Source of the DNA: Opitutia bacterium
GTDB lineage: Bacteria; Verrucomicrobiota; Verrucomicrobiia; Opitutales; Opitutaceae
DNA: 64,000 nucleotides
Direction: 5' to 3'
Assembly: GCA_947475065.1 (NCBI GenBank)
Contig: CANJLB010000006.1
Location: 48,001-112,000 of the forward strand
Positions within the stretch are counted from its first letter, which is position 1, and the number at the start of each line of letters is the position of its first letter. The notes beneath the pieces are model-generated. The model did not search any database, was not told the origin of the DNA, and saw nothing but the letters and a program-made list of their open reading frames with translations. The position numbers were made by a program, and so were the translations under genes. Positions 50,714 through 59,380 of this stretch are shown here, in pieces.

Positions 50714-51771
50714 GGTTTTCTCCCGGTTGTGCCGCGTGGGGCTGGCGTGGCCGGGGCGGGTCCGTCCGGCTCCGCGTTTTTGCCGCCGGTGATGAGCGCG
50801 GCGGGATTGCGTTCGAGAAACTCCGCCAGCCGCCGCACGGCGTCGGCCGCCTCGGCGAGGCGGCGCACGGCGACGTCGGCGTCGGCTCCGAGGCCCTGCT
50901 GCGCGGCGATAAACTGGCGGGCCGTCAGTGCGACGGCATTGAACGAGTCCACCGCCGCCTTGGCCTGCGTGAGCACGGCATTGAGATTCTCCGCTGTGAG
51001 GCCGACCTGGCCGTCGATCCTGGCGATCACGCCGCGCAGGTCGGTGATCGCACCGTTGACGTTGGTGAGCGCGGTCTGCCACGTGGGGTCGCTGGCGATC
51101 ACGCGCATGGCGCGGACGGTCTGGGTGGACTCGTTGACCAGCTGAGGGAGGTCGAGGGCGTTGAGCTGGCGGCGGGCGTCGGTGACAAGCCCGGTGACTT
51201 CGCGGACGAGGACCGCGATGTCCACATCCTTCAGTTTCGCGAGGACTTCGAGGACGCTGGCCTGCAGCTCAACGCTCTTGGAGCGCACGGCCGGGACGGA
51301 GGCATAGGTGTCGCCGGCGAAAGCCGAGCGCGTGGGGGGGAACTGGCGCGCATTGAAGAAATCCAGCTCGACGTAGAGCAGGCCGGTGGCGAGGCCGAGG
51401 ATGCCGAGCTGCGCACGCAGGCCTTCAGCCACAAATTTTTTCAGCACGGTGTGGTCGGCGATGTTGATCGCCCCGCCCGCCGCATCGTTGATCGTGTCGC
51501 GGCTGAACTCGCATACAACCTCGATCTCGGAGTGCTGCGTGGCGGCGTCGTAGCGGACGCGGATGTCGGCCACGCGGCCGATGCGGACGCCGCGAAATTT
51601 GACGGGCGAACCGAGGTCGAGGCCGTGGACCGACTCGTCGAAATAGACCACGAACCGCTCCGACTTGGTGAAGAGGCTGACATTGCCAAACGACACCAGA
51701 CCGATCCCCGCGAGCAGCAGCGCGCCCAGTACAAACAGGCCGATAACGGAGGGGCTGAGCTTGGTTTTCAC
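50710..51771 (-). CDS. MCE-family periplasmic substrate-binding protein (MlaD-like)
   Basis: A 353-residue protein with an N-terminal membrane anchor (PSVIGLFVLGALLLAGIGLV) and an MCE domain (FVVYFDESVHGLDLGSPVKF, followed by RGVRIGRVADIRV). The C-terminal part is a long helix-rich stretch (STQTVRAMRVIASDPTWQTA). MCE proteins form hexameric rings that guide phospholipids through the periplasm. It starts with GTG at 51771, since the hydrophobic segment starts four codons later. It lies between the ATPase and the lipoprotein genes. Confidence 0.9.
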   Translation of the reverse strand: MKTKLSPSVIGLFVLGALLLAGIGLVSFGNVSLFTKSERFVVYFDESVHGLDLGSPVKFRGVRIGRVADIRVRYDAATQHSEIEVVCEFSRDTINDAAGGAINIADHTVLKKFVAEGLRAQLGILGLATGLLYVELDFFNARQFPPTRSAFAGDTYASVPAVRSKSVELQASVLEVLAKLKDVDIAVLVREVTGLVTDARRQLNALDLPQLVNESTQTVRAMRVIASDPTWQTALTNVNGAITDLRGVIARIDGQVGLTAENLNAVLTQAKAAVDSFNAVALTARQFIAAQQGLGADADVAVRRLAEAADAVRRLAEFLERNPAALITGGKNAEPDGPAPATPAPRGTTGRKP

Positions 51772-51820
51772 GGCGAAAAGCGTTGCAAGGCACGGAGAGT
51801 TGAAGGGACGGCGTGCATGG

Positions 51821-52588
51821 TCAAGGTTGGTTCTCCCCTCGCAGCAGAAACTCCCGCGCCTGCGCGTTGCCGCCGCGGGCGAGTTCGCGCGGGTCGCCTG
51901 CGGCGACGACGCCCTTGGCCGATTTGTCGAGCATGAGCACGCGGTCGGCAATGGCGAAGATGGACGCAAGCTCGTGCGACACGACCACACAGGTCGTGCC
52001 AAGCGTGTCGCGGATCTCGCGGATCAGGTCGTCGAGTTTGCGGGAGGTGAGGGGATCGAGGCCGGCGGAAGGTTCGTCGAAAAACACGACCGCCGGGTCG
52101 AGCGCGAGGGCGCGGGCGAGGCCGGCGCGTTTCCGCATACCGCCGCTGAGCTCCGCCGGGTAGTGATCACCGTAGCCGGAGAGCCCGACCTGCGCGAGCT
52201 TGAGTGCCACGAGCTCGTCGCGCTCGGCGGCGGTGAGCGCGGTGTATTCCGCGAGGGGCAGGGCGACGTTTTCGTTGAGCGTGAGCGAGCTCCAGAGCGC
52301 GCCCCCCTGATAGAGCACGCCGAATGTCCGCAGCAGTTCTCGCCGCCGGGCCTCGCCGGCGTCGGCGAACGATTCGCCGAAAAACTCCACCCTGCCGGCA
52401 GCGGGCGGGTGCAGGCCGATGAGATTGCGCAGCAGCGTGCTCTTGCCACAGCCCGAGCCGCCGATGACGAAAAAAATCTCCCCGCGCCGCACGGAGAACG
52501 TCACGTCGCGCAGCACGACGTTGGCGCCGTAGCGGCACTCAAGGCCGGCGACGGCAATGACGGGGACGTTGGCGGTGGCACCAGTCAT
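51821..52588 (-). CDS. ABC transporter ATP-binding protein (MlaF-like)
   Basis: A 255-residue ATPase with Walker A GGSGCGKST, the Q-loop in LYQGGALWSSLTLNENV, signature LSGGM (ABC motif in ELSGGMRKRAGLARAL), Walker B VVFFDEPSAGLDP and H-loop VSHEL. The MlaF-type features YQGGALWSSLTLNENVALPL and the sequence GMRKRAGLARA distinguish it from generic ABC proteins. It powers the MCE lipid transporter encoded by its neighbours: permease upstream, MCE protein downstream (49 nt gap). Confidence 0.92.
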   Translation of the reverse strand: MTGATANVPVIAVAGLECRYGANVVLRDVTFSVRRGEIFFVIGGSGCGKSTLLRNLIGLHPPAAGRVEFFGESFADAGEARRRELLRTFGVLYQGGALWSSLTLNENVALPLAEYTALTAAERDELVALKLAQVGLSGYGDHYPAELSGGMRKRAGLARALALDPAVVFFDEPSAGLDPLTSRKLDDLIREIRDTLGTTCVVVSHELASIFAIADRVLMLDKSAKGVVAAGDPRELARGGNAQAREFLLRGENQP

Positions 52589-52608
52589 AGGTTTTTAAGC
52601 CGGCGCGG

Positions 52609-52660
52609 AGGCATGAGGGACACCCAGACCAGGCCGAATTCCCCGGTGTCCTTCGTGCCT
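52609..52660. repeat. 16-bp inverted repeat in the MCE operon
   Basis: AGGCATGAGGGACACC (52609-52624) can pair with GGTGTCCTTCGTGCCT (52645-52660), with two G-T pairs on the plus strand. It lies between the permease and ATPase genes. The right arm resembles a dispersed CTTCGTGCCTTGG motif. The two transcript-strand mismatches make termination unlikely. Confidence 0.5.
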
Positions 52661-52700
52661 TGGCGGTTGGATTTTGTTTTCATTTTAAGCCCAGGGTGCC

Positions 52701-53864
52701 TCACCAGCCGAGGGCGTTGAAGGCGACGGCGAAGAAGGCGTCGGCGATGACGAGCAGGAGCAGGGCGGTGACGACCGCCGAGGTGGCCGCGCGGCCCACG
52801 CCCGCCGCGCTGCGGTCGGCCTCCAGCCCGCGCAGGCAGCCCGACAGGCCGACAATCAGGCCGAACGCCGTGGCCTTGATCAGGCCGATGTTGATGGAGC
52901 GCTGCGTCACGGTCATCATCATCTCGTGCCAGTAGGCGGTGACCGAGATGTTGAGCAGGCCGTAGGACACGGCCATGCCACCGATGACGCCCATGGCGTC
53001 GGCGTAGAGCGCGAGCAGCGGCATCATCACACCCAGTGCCACGACGCGCGGCAGCACGAGAAAGTCCACAGGGCGGATGCCAAATGTTGTGAGCGCGTCA
53101 ATCTCTTCGCCGGCCTTCATATTGCCCAGCGTGGCCGCAAAGGCTGCGCCGGTGCGGCCTGCCAGCACGACGGCGGCCATCACCGCGCCCATCTCGCGCA
53201 CCATCGCAAGGCCGATCAGGTCGGCGAGGTAGATGTCGCCGCCGTATTGACGCAGCACGATCGCGCCGGTGTAGGCGAGCGTCACGCCGGTGAGGAAGCT
53301 GATGAGGCCGACAATGGGCAGCGCCATCGCGCCGCACTGTTGCATCTCGTCGAAGCAGTCCCGCCAGCGGAACTTGCGGGGGGCGAGCACGACGCGGGCC
53401 GCGCCGAGCGCACATTCGCACACAAAGGCCGTAATTTCGCCGGCTTTCTGCCACATGTCCATCGCGGCATGGCCGACGTGGGCGAGAAAATTTTCCGCCG
53501 GTTCGGGCGGCGGCGCGTCGGCGGGATCCGCCGCACCCGTAAGCTGGTCGGCCAGCCGCCGCAGCGGGCCGGGCAGCGCGCTCAGGTCGCAGTAGGCGTC
53601 ATGGCCCCGGCACCAGCGCAACGCCTCGCCGACGAACAGAACAAGCGCGCTGTCCCAACCGAGTAGATCCCCGGCAAATTTCAGCTCCACGCGTGCGGGT
53701 GGTGGATTTCCCGCGTCCTCCGTCCCGCGCAGTGCGTCCGCCCACGCCGGCCGGGGTGCAGTGATGCGCCAGCGCCCGCCGAGCACGACGTGCAGGCAGC
53801 CACCCTCGAGGTGGGCGGAAACCCGCGGTGCGGTTTCGGCGGTGGCGACGGACGGGACGGGCAT
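52701..53864 (-). CDS. MlaE-type permease with N-terminal STAS domain
   Basis: A 387-residue protein. The first 110 residues form a STAS-like domain (VELKFAGDLLGWDSALVLFV and CDLSALPGPLRRLADQL), which in E. coli is the separate MlaB. The rest is the permease: GLISFLTGVTLAYTGAIVLRQ, AAVVLAGRTGAAFAATLGNM and VSYGLLNISVTAYWHEMM are MlaE hallmarks. It heads the operon permease-ATPase-MCE-lipoprotein. ATG 53864 is preferred over a TTG three codons upstream. It is divergent from the HAD phosphatase gene. Confidence 0.92.
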   Translation of the reverse strand: MPVPSVATAETAPRVSAHLEGGCLHVVLGGRWRITAPRPAWADALRGTEDAGNPPPARVELKFAGDLLGWDSALVLFVGEALRWCRGHDAYCDLSALPGPLRRLADQLTGAADPADAPPPEPAENFLAHVGHAAMDMWQKAGEITAFVCECALGAARVVLAPRKFRWRDCFDEMQQCGAMALPIVGLISFLTGVTLAYTGAIVLRQYGGDIYLADLIGLAMVREMGAVMAAVVLAGRTGAAFAATLGNMKAGEEIDALTTFGIRPVDFLVLPRVVALGVMMPLLALYADAMGVIGGMAVSYGLLNISVTAYWHEMMMTVTQRSINIGLIKATAFGLIVGLSGCLRGLEADRSAAGVGRAATSAVVTALLLLVIADAFFAVAFNALGW

Positions 53865-54056
53865 GGCGGACAAGATGTAACGCGTCCAGCGCCCGGTGAA
53901 ACCCTAAAAATGTTGGGACAAACGTTCTGCGCCGGGCATGGTCACACCAAAGAGCGGCCGTCAGGAGCCGCTGACTCCGGCGACCGCTCCGGACGTCGCG
54001 GCCCGCGCTTCCGCGCTTCCGTTTTGCTGCGCTTCGGCGAGGATGCCGTCCCGCCC

Positions 54057-54698
54057 ATGCGTTTCCGCACCCTTCTCTTCGATCTCGACGGCACTTTGGT
54101 TGACCACTTTGCCGCCATCCACCGCTGCCACGCGTACGCAATGGGGCAGCTCGGCCTACCTGTGCCGACGCCGGCCCAAGTGCGCGCCGCCGTCGGCGGC
54201 GGCTTGGAAAACGCCATCCGCCGGCTCGCCGGCCCGGAGCACGTCGCCGCAGTGCTGCCGCTCTTCCGGGCCCATTCGGCCGCCACGATGCTTGACGACG
54301 TCACCGTCCTGCCGGGCGCACATGAGATCCTCGCCGCCGGCCGCGCCGCCTGCGCAAAGACGGCGGTGCTCACCAACAAGCACGGCCCCTCGGCCCGCCG
54401 CATCTGCGATCATCTTGGACTCATGCCGCTGCTCGACGGTGTGTTTGGAGCGGACGACACGCCGTGGCTCAAGCCCGACCCCAAGTTCACCACACACGCC
54501 CTCGTTGCGCTTAACGCCAACGCGCCGACCCCGCTCCTCGTCGGCGACTCGCCCTACGACGTGCAAACCGCGCGTCTGGCCGGCCTGGCCTGCTGGTGCG
54601 TGACCACCGGCACCCACAATGCCGCCGAACTACACGCCGCCGGAGCCGACGAGGTTTTCGCCAATCTCGGAGAAATTGTGACGATACTGGCACCATAG
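54057..54698 (+). CDS. HAD-superfamily phosphatase, phosphoglycolate phosphatase-like
   Basis: A 213-residue hydrolase. Motif I is LLFDLDGTLVDH (Asp9 and Asp11), motif II is AVLTNKHG, motif III KPDPKF, and motif IV LLVGDSPYDVQTARLAG. The alpha-helical cap lies between motifs I and II. The pattern fits phosphoglycolate phosphatase or beta-phosphoglucomutase-like enzymes, but substrate is not decided. Stop codon is TAG. It follows the divergent MCE permease and precedes the DUF1552 gene end to end. Confidence 0.88.
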   Translation: MRFRTLLFDLDGTLVDHFAAIHRCHAYAMGQLGLPVPTPAQVRAAVGGGLENAIRRLAGPEHVAAVLPLFRAHSAATMLDDVTVLPGAHEILAAGRAACAKTAVLTNKHGPSARRICDHLGLMPLLDGVFGADDTPWLKPDPKFTTHALVALNANAPTPLLVGDSPYDVQTARLAGLACWCVTTGTHNAAELHAAGADEVFANLGEIVTILAP

Positions 54699-54780
54699 GC
54701 CGGATGGCCAAAGTACGCCGGCGAAAGCGTAAAGTGGCTTTTAGGCCGCCCTTAAGGCCGGCCTGACGCGAGGCCGCCGC

Positions 54781-56142
54781 TCAGATCCCGTCCAGCCGCG
54801 TGGTGGCGTCGCCGAATGTGTCGAGGGTGACGCCCATGCGGTCCATGAGCGAGAGGTAGAGGCTGCAAAGCTTGCGGTTCTCGTCGCCGTCTTCGGTGTA
54901 ATCGAGCACGCGGCCGGACTCAAGCGTGCCGCCGAGGTTGCCGGCCGTGAGCAGCGGAACCTTGCTGTTGTCGTGGCGGGTGCCCCACCACATGTTGGAC
55001 AGGAACACGAGGCCGGTGTTGTCCAAGACGGTGCCGGCACCCTCGCGCATGGAGCCGAGCTTGTTGATCAGGTAGGCGAACTGGCTGACGTAGTATTGGT
55101 TGATGCGCATGAAGGCGTCGTCGTCGTCGTGGCTGGCGAGATGGTGGGCGTGCTTGGCGCCTTCGATGAACGGGTAGAACAGGCCGGAGATATCGCGGCA
55201 CATAAGGAGGGTGGCGATGCGGGTCTTGTCGGTCTGGAAGGCGAGGGCGAGGATGTCGGCCATGAGGCGCATGTGCTCGCGGATGTCCTCGGGGAGGCCG
55301 TTGGCGGGGCGGGGCATCATCTCCACCGCCTGCGGGCCGCGGGAGAGGGAGAGCTCGTCGGCCTGCGCCTTGGCGGCTTTGGTGCCGATGGCGCGCTGCT
55401 CGATCTCACGGACGCTGGTGAGATATTCGTCAAGCTTGGCCTTGTCGGTGGAGCTGACCTGGCGGGAGAGGGATTTGGCCTGGTCCAGCACGCGGTCGAG
55501 CACGCTGAGGTTGCGCTGGCTGCCGCGGTTCTCGAAGAGGGCGTCGAACGCGAGCGAGGGATAGACCTCCATGGGCACAGGCGAGGTGGGAGTGGACCAG
55601 GAGATGTGCGAGCTGTAGGCCATCGAGAAGTTGGACTCGTGGTAGCCGGTGACGGGTTGCTCGCAGCCGAGCACAAGACTGGACTGGACGGTCTGCTCGC
55701 CGATGCGTTGGGCGAGCAACTGGTCGAAACTCACGCCGCCGTGGAGCTCGGCACCCTTGGTGAGCGGCAGGCCGGAGAGGAGGTTGCCGGTCATGCCGGG
55801 GTGGATGCCGACGCCGCGGGCGGCCTTGTTGAAGAGACCTTTGATGACATTGACTTTGCCCTTGAGCGGATCGAGCGGCTTAAGGCTTTCCCCGAATTGG
55901 ATCACGCCGCTGTCATCATAGTCGGCGGTCCAATATTTGGGGTTCACGCCGTTGGCCATGAAGAGCACCCCGAGGCGCTTGGGCGGGGCGACGGGGTCGC
56001 CGAGCCGGGTAACGGTCTCAGCGCCCCAGACGGGGAGCGACTCGAGCCACGGGAGGGCCATGATCACGCCGGCACCGCGCAGGAATTTGCGGCGGGAAAG
56101 ATGGGGGAGAGATTGGGCGGTTTTCGGGCGGCGGGTGTTCAT
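54781..56142 (-). CDS. DUF1552 twin-arginine exported protein
   Basis: A 453-residue protein with a Tat signal (SRRKFLRGAGVIMALPWLES). The family covers KRLGVLFMANGVNPKYWTAD, LPLTKGAELHGGVSFDQLLA, and GLVFLSNMWWGTRHDNSKVP with YLSLMDRMG at the C-terminus. DUF1552 proteins are almost always encoded next to DUF1592 cytochrome-like proteins in Planctomycetes and Verrucomicrobia. Function is unknown. The DUF1592 gene lies 14 nt upstream on the same strand, so the two form one transcript. Confidence 0.92.
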   Translation of the reverse strand: MNTRRPKTAQSLPHLSRRKFLRGAGVIMALPWLESLPVWGAETVTRLGDPVAPPKRLGVLFMANGVNPKYWTADYDDSGVIQFGESLKPLDPLKGKVNVIKGLFNKAARGVGIHPGMTGNLLSGLPLTKGAELHGGVSFDQLLAQRIGEQTVQSSLVLGCEQPVTGYHESNFSMAYSSHISWSTPTSPVPMEVYPSLAFDALFENRGSQRNLSVLDRVLDQAKSLSRQVSSTDKAKLDEYLTSVREIEQRAIGTKAAKAQADELSLSRGPQAVEMMPRPANGLPEDIREHMRLMADILALAFQTDKTRIATLLMCRDISGLFYPFIEGAKHAHHLASHDDDDAFMRINQYYVSQFAYLINKLGSMREGAGTVLDNTGLVFLSNMWWGTRHDNSKVPLLTAGNLGGTLESGRVLDYTEDGDENRKLCSLYLSLMDRMGVTLDTFGDATTRLDGI

Positions 56143-56156
56143 GGGATTTCCGGGGG

Positions 56157-59100
56157 TCAGTTGCGGGCGAGGGCGGAGGGGGGTGGGTCGGCCCGTTTGT
56201 GAAGGAACTGGGGGCTGGTGACAAGCGTTTCCACAAGGGCGCCGAAGCGGCCGTGTTGCGCCGCGAGGGCTGCCTTCATGTCGGCGATGAGGAGGTCGTC
56301 GGAGAGCAGGAGCGTGCGGCCGAGAGCGTAGGCGGCGAGCTTGCGGCTGAGGTTGTCCTCGAACTCGGCGTCAGCCGTGGTGTGGAAATAATTTTTCAGG
56401 CCGGCGAGGCCGTCGCCGCTCATGCCGTCGGGGAAGGTCGCGGCGGTCTGCACGGGGCGGCCCGCGAGGTCGAGGGCACGGCGCTCGCCGACGGGACCGT
56501 AACCCTCGAAGACAAGGCCGAAGGCGTCGAACTTGTTGTGGCAGCTCGCGCAGGACTTGTCCTCGCGGTGGCGGGCGAGGGTCTGCGCAAGGGTGAGGTC
56601 GCCGAGCTTGGTCTCGTCGGCGGGGATGACGGGGACATTGGGGGGCGGGGCGGGAATGCGCTCGCCGAGGAGCTTGGTGACGACCCAGTGGCCGCGCTTG
56701 ACGGGGCTGGTGCGGAGGCCGGGGGCGTTCTTGGTGAGAAAGACCGCCATCGGGAGCAGGCCGCCACGGCCGAACTCGCCGGCGTCATCCACACGCGCCC
56801 AGCCGTCGGCGTCGGGGGCGGCGGGCAGCGGCAGGCCGTAGAATTTGGCGAGCGGCGCGTTCACGAAGGTGTGGCGGCCGTGGATCAGGTCGGACACGGG
56901 GCCGTCGCGCCGGACGAGGTCGGCGAGGAAGCGCACGGGCTCCTCGAACATGGCGGCGCGGAGCTCGTTGGTGAACGCGGGAAAGTGCTCACGGTCCACG
57001 GCGTTGTGCTCCTCGAAGCGTCTCACGTCGAGCCAGTTGGCACCGAACTCCGTGGCGAGGCCGCGTTGGACATGGGGATCCTGCGCCAAGCGCCGCGCCT
57101 GCGCGGCGAGCACCTCGGGCCGGTGAAGGTCGCCGGCGGCGGCGCGGGCGAGCAGCTCGGCGTCGGGCATGGAGGCCCAGAGGAAATAGCTCAGGCGGCT
57201 TGCCAGCTCGAAGTCGGACAGCGGCTGCACTTTCACGGCCGGGCCGACGCGCCCGGCACCGGCGGTTAGGCCGGGGCCGGCGGGCGCGGCAGGAGCCGCG
57301 ACGGCGACCTGCGGCAGCGCAACGCGGAAGGAGAACACGGGCGACATCAGGATACTAACGACGGAGTCGCGGATGGCGTCCTCATGGCCGAGCTTCTGCT
57401 CGGCGCGCAACGAGCGATAAAACGCGAGGATGCTCCCGCGCTCCTCCGACGAAAGTGGGCGGCGGAAGGCGCGAGCGGCGAAGTCGAGCAGCGCGTCGAG
57501 ATGGCGCGGCTCGGCGTCAGCGCGGGATTTCTCGAGGGCGCGGATGGCGGTGTTCATCGCCGGGAAATAGTCCTGCACGGCCTTGAGCGCGGGCGAGTCC
57601 TCGGCGAGGGTGGTCTTGGCTTTTGTGGTGAAGGTGTCCGCAAGCTGGTTGAGCTTGGCCTCGGTGAGGAGGTCGTCGTCCTCAGAGCGGAAAGCGTTGA
57701 ACTCCGGCGTGAACATGAAGCTGGGCGGCTCGCCGCGCTCAAACCAGACGAATTGGCGGAACTGGCGGAAGGGCACCGTGGCGATAAAGTTCAGCTCGTC
57801 CCACAGGCGGGCGAGTTCGGCCTGCTGCGCGTCGTCGAGCAGCAGCTCGCATAGGGGTGCGTCGTCCCGGAAGTAGCCCATCTGGCTGTGGAAGCCGGCG
57901 GTGAGCAGGCGGTGGCCGTTGAGGTCGCTCTGGATCTCGCCGGAGTTGTCGCCAAGGAACATGCGCGCGCGCTCCCACACGACGAAGGCGTCGGGAAACA
58001 TGGCGCAGAACCTCTTGAACGCCTCCTCATAGCGGGCGCGGCTCGCCGCCGACTCGGGGATGAGCATGGCGGGGTCGGAGCCGGCGTAGTAGGTCATGTC
58101 CACGTTGAGCGCCATGCCGGCGGGGTAGTCCAGGCGGTGAGCGGCGTATTCGCGGTCCTTCCAGAGCACGAGCGTCTGCGAACCGCTGGCGAGGCCGCGC
58201 GCGGGGAGGTTGGCGACCTGTTTGGTGACGAAGGGCCGCAGTTCCATGATAAAGTCGCGCAGGTAGCCGAGCCGCGGGGCGAGCTCGGCTGGCTCCTTGC
58301 CGTCGGCACCGGGCGGCGGCAGCGCACGCCAGCGGAGCTGGATGCCGGCGACGGGGCCGGACTCCTCGCCGGGCAGCGCGAGAAATTCCTGAAGCTTGCC
58401 GAGATATTTCGGGCTGAGGCCGCCTTCTGTCGCAAGACCGGCGAGCGTGGCGCCGGGCTGGCCGAGCGCGGCTCGATTTTGAAAACGCCACAGGACACGG
58501 AAATACGCGGTGTAGTCGGGAAACTGGCCCATGTAGTGGGCGAACCTGGCGGCAACAGTGATGCCCTGCCGCCTGTAGAAGTCCACGATGCGATTGACGG
58601 CGTATTTGTCGCGGTCCTCGTCGGTGACGACGGGGTACGACGCGAAGGCGAGGCCGTCGGGCTTGAACACGAGGTGATCGGCAACGTTGCGGGCGGCCTC
58701 GAGGTATTTTTTTACCAGCGCCGGCGACACGTCGAGCGACTCGCCGGAGTTGTCGAAGCCGGCGGTGTTGGCGGGATCCACCGGAAATTCCTTCGTCGGG
58801 CGGATGTCCACGCCGGAGAGGTCGCGGATGGTATTGTCGTATTCGGCGTTGCTGAGGCGGCGGGCGAGCACGGGGCCGGGGTCGCCGGCGTGGCGGCGGG
58901 CCTCGTCGGCGCGCATGGTCTCAAGCCAGGCGACGACGGGCGCGCGCTGCGCGGCGGCGGGGTGTTTCTTCGCGTCGTCGGGCGGCATCTCGCCGGCCTT
59001 GACGCGCTCCAGCACCTGGCTCCAGCGGGCGGGATCTTTCATCACGGCGTCAAGTTTCGCATAGCCGGCCAGATCAAGCTCGGCCTCGGGCTTCGCGCCC

Positions 59101-59306
59101 CCGTGGCAATCAACGCAGTAGGTCTGGACGAAAGGCCGGACCTTTGTTCTGAAGTCCGACGCGAACTGTCGCGCGGTGCGCTCCTCGGCGGTCTGCGGCA
59201 GTGCCGTCGGCTCCGGCGCGGGCGGTGTGAGATAGGCGTCCCACACGAGCTTGACGGTGATGGCGAAGAGGGGGGCGATGACGAGGTAGGCGACAATCCG
59301 GCGCAT
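56157..59306 (-). CDS. DUF1592-type multidomain cytochrome-like protein
   Basis: A 1049-residue exported protein. An N-terminal membrane anchor (IVAYLVIAPLFAITVKLVW) is followed by a c-type heme site CVDCH (residues 64-68), then the DUF1587 (RRLSNAEYDNTIRDLSGVD), DUF1592 (LSDFELASRLSYFLWASMPD), DUF1588 (CASCHNKFDAFGLVFEGYGP) and DUF1585 (C-terminal YALGRTLLLSDD) modules. The second CxxCH in CASCH could bind a second heme. Its role is unknown; it always pairs with DUF1552. ATG 59306 is chosen. Confidence 0.93.
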   Translation of the reverse strand: MRRIVAYLVIAPLFAITVKLVWDAYLTPPAPEPTALPQTAEERTARQFASDFRTKVRPFVQTYCVDCHGGAKPEAELDLAGYAKLDAVMKDPARWSQVLERVKAGEMPPDDAKKHPAAAQRAPVVAWLETMRADEARRHAGDPGPVLARRLSNAEYDNTIRDLSGVDIRPTKEFPVDPANTAGFDNSGESLDVSPALVKKYLEAARNVADHLVFKPDGLAFASYPVVTDEDRDKYAVNRIVDFYRRQGITVAARFAHYMGQFPDYTAYFRVLWRFQNRAALGQPGATLAGLATEGGLSPKYLGKLQEFLALPGEESGPVAGIQLRWRALPPPGADGKEPAELAPRLGYLRDFIMELRPFVTKQVANLPARGLASGSQTLVLWKDREYAAHRLDYPAGMALNVDMTYYAGSDPAMLIPESAASRARYEEAFKRFCAMFPDAFVVWERARMFLGDNSGEIQSDLNGHRLLTAGFHSQMGYFRDDAPLCELLLDDAQQAELARLWDELNFIATVPFRQFRQFVWFERGEPPSFMFTPEFNAFRSEDDDLLTEAKLNQLADTFTTKAKTTLAEDSPALKAVQDYFPAMNTAIRALEKSRADAEPRHLDALLDFAARAFRRPLSSEERGSILAFYRSLRAEQKLGHEDAIRDSVVSILMSPVFSFRVALPQVAVAAPAAPAGPGLTAGAGRVGPAVKVQPLSDFELASRLSYFLWASMPDAELLARAAAGDLHRPEVLAAQARRLAQDPHVQRGLATEFGANWLDVRRFEEHNAVDREHFPAFTNELRAAMFEEPVRFLADLVRRDGPVSDLIHGRHTFVNAPLAKFYGLPLPAAPDADGWARVDDAGEFGRGGLLPMAVFLTKNAPGLRTSPVKRGHWVVTKLLGERIPAPPPNVPVIPADETKLGDLTLAQTLARHREDKSCASCHNKFDAFGLVFEGYGPVGERRALDLAGRPVQTAATFPDGMSGDGLAGLKNYFHTTADAEFEDNLSRKLAAYALGRTLLLSDDLLIADMKAALAAQHGRFGALVETLVTSPQFLHKRADPPPSALARN

Positions 59307-59380
59307 GGCGGAGTGTCCCACGCGTGCGGGCTATTCGCAACTGAAAAATCGGCGGGCGCCTCACCCGCGCAGTCGCGATC

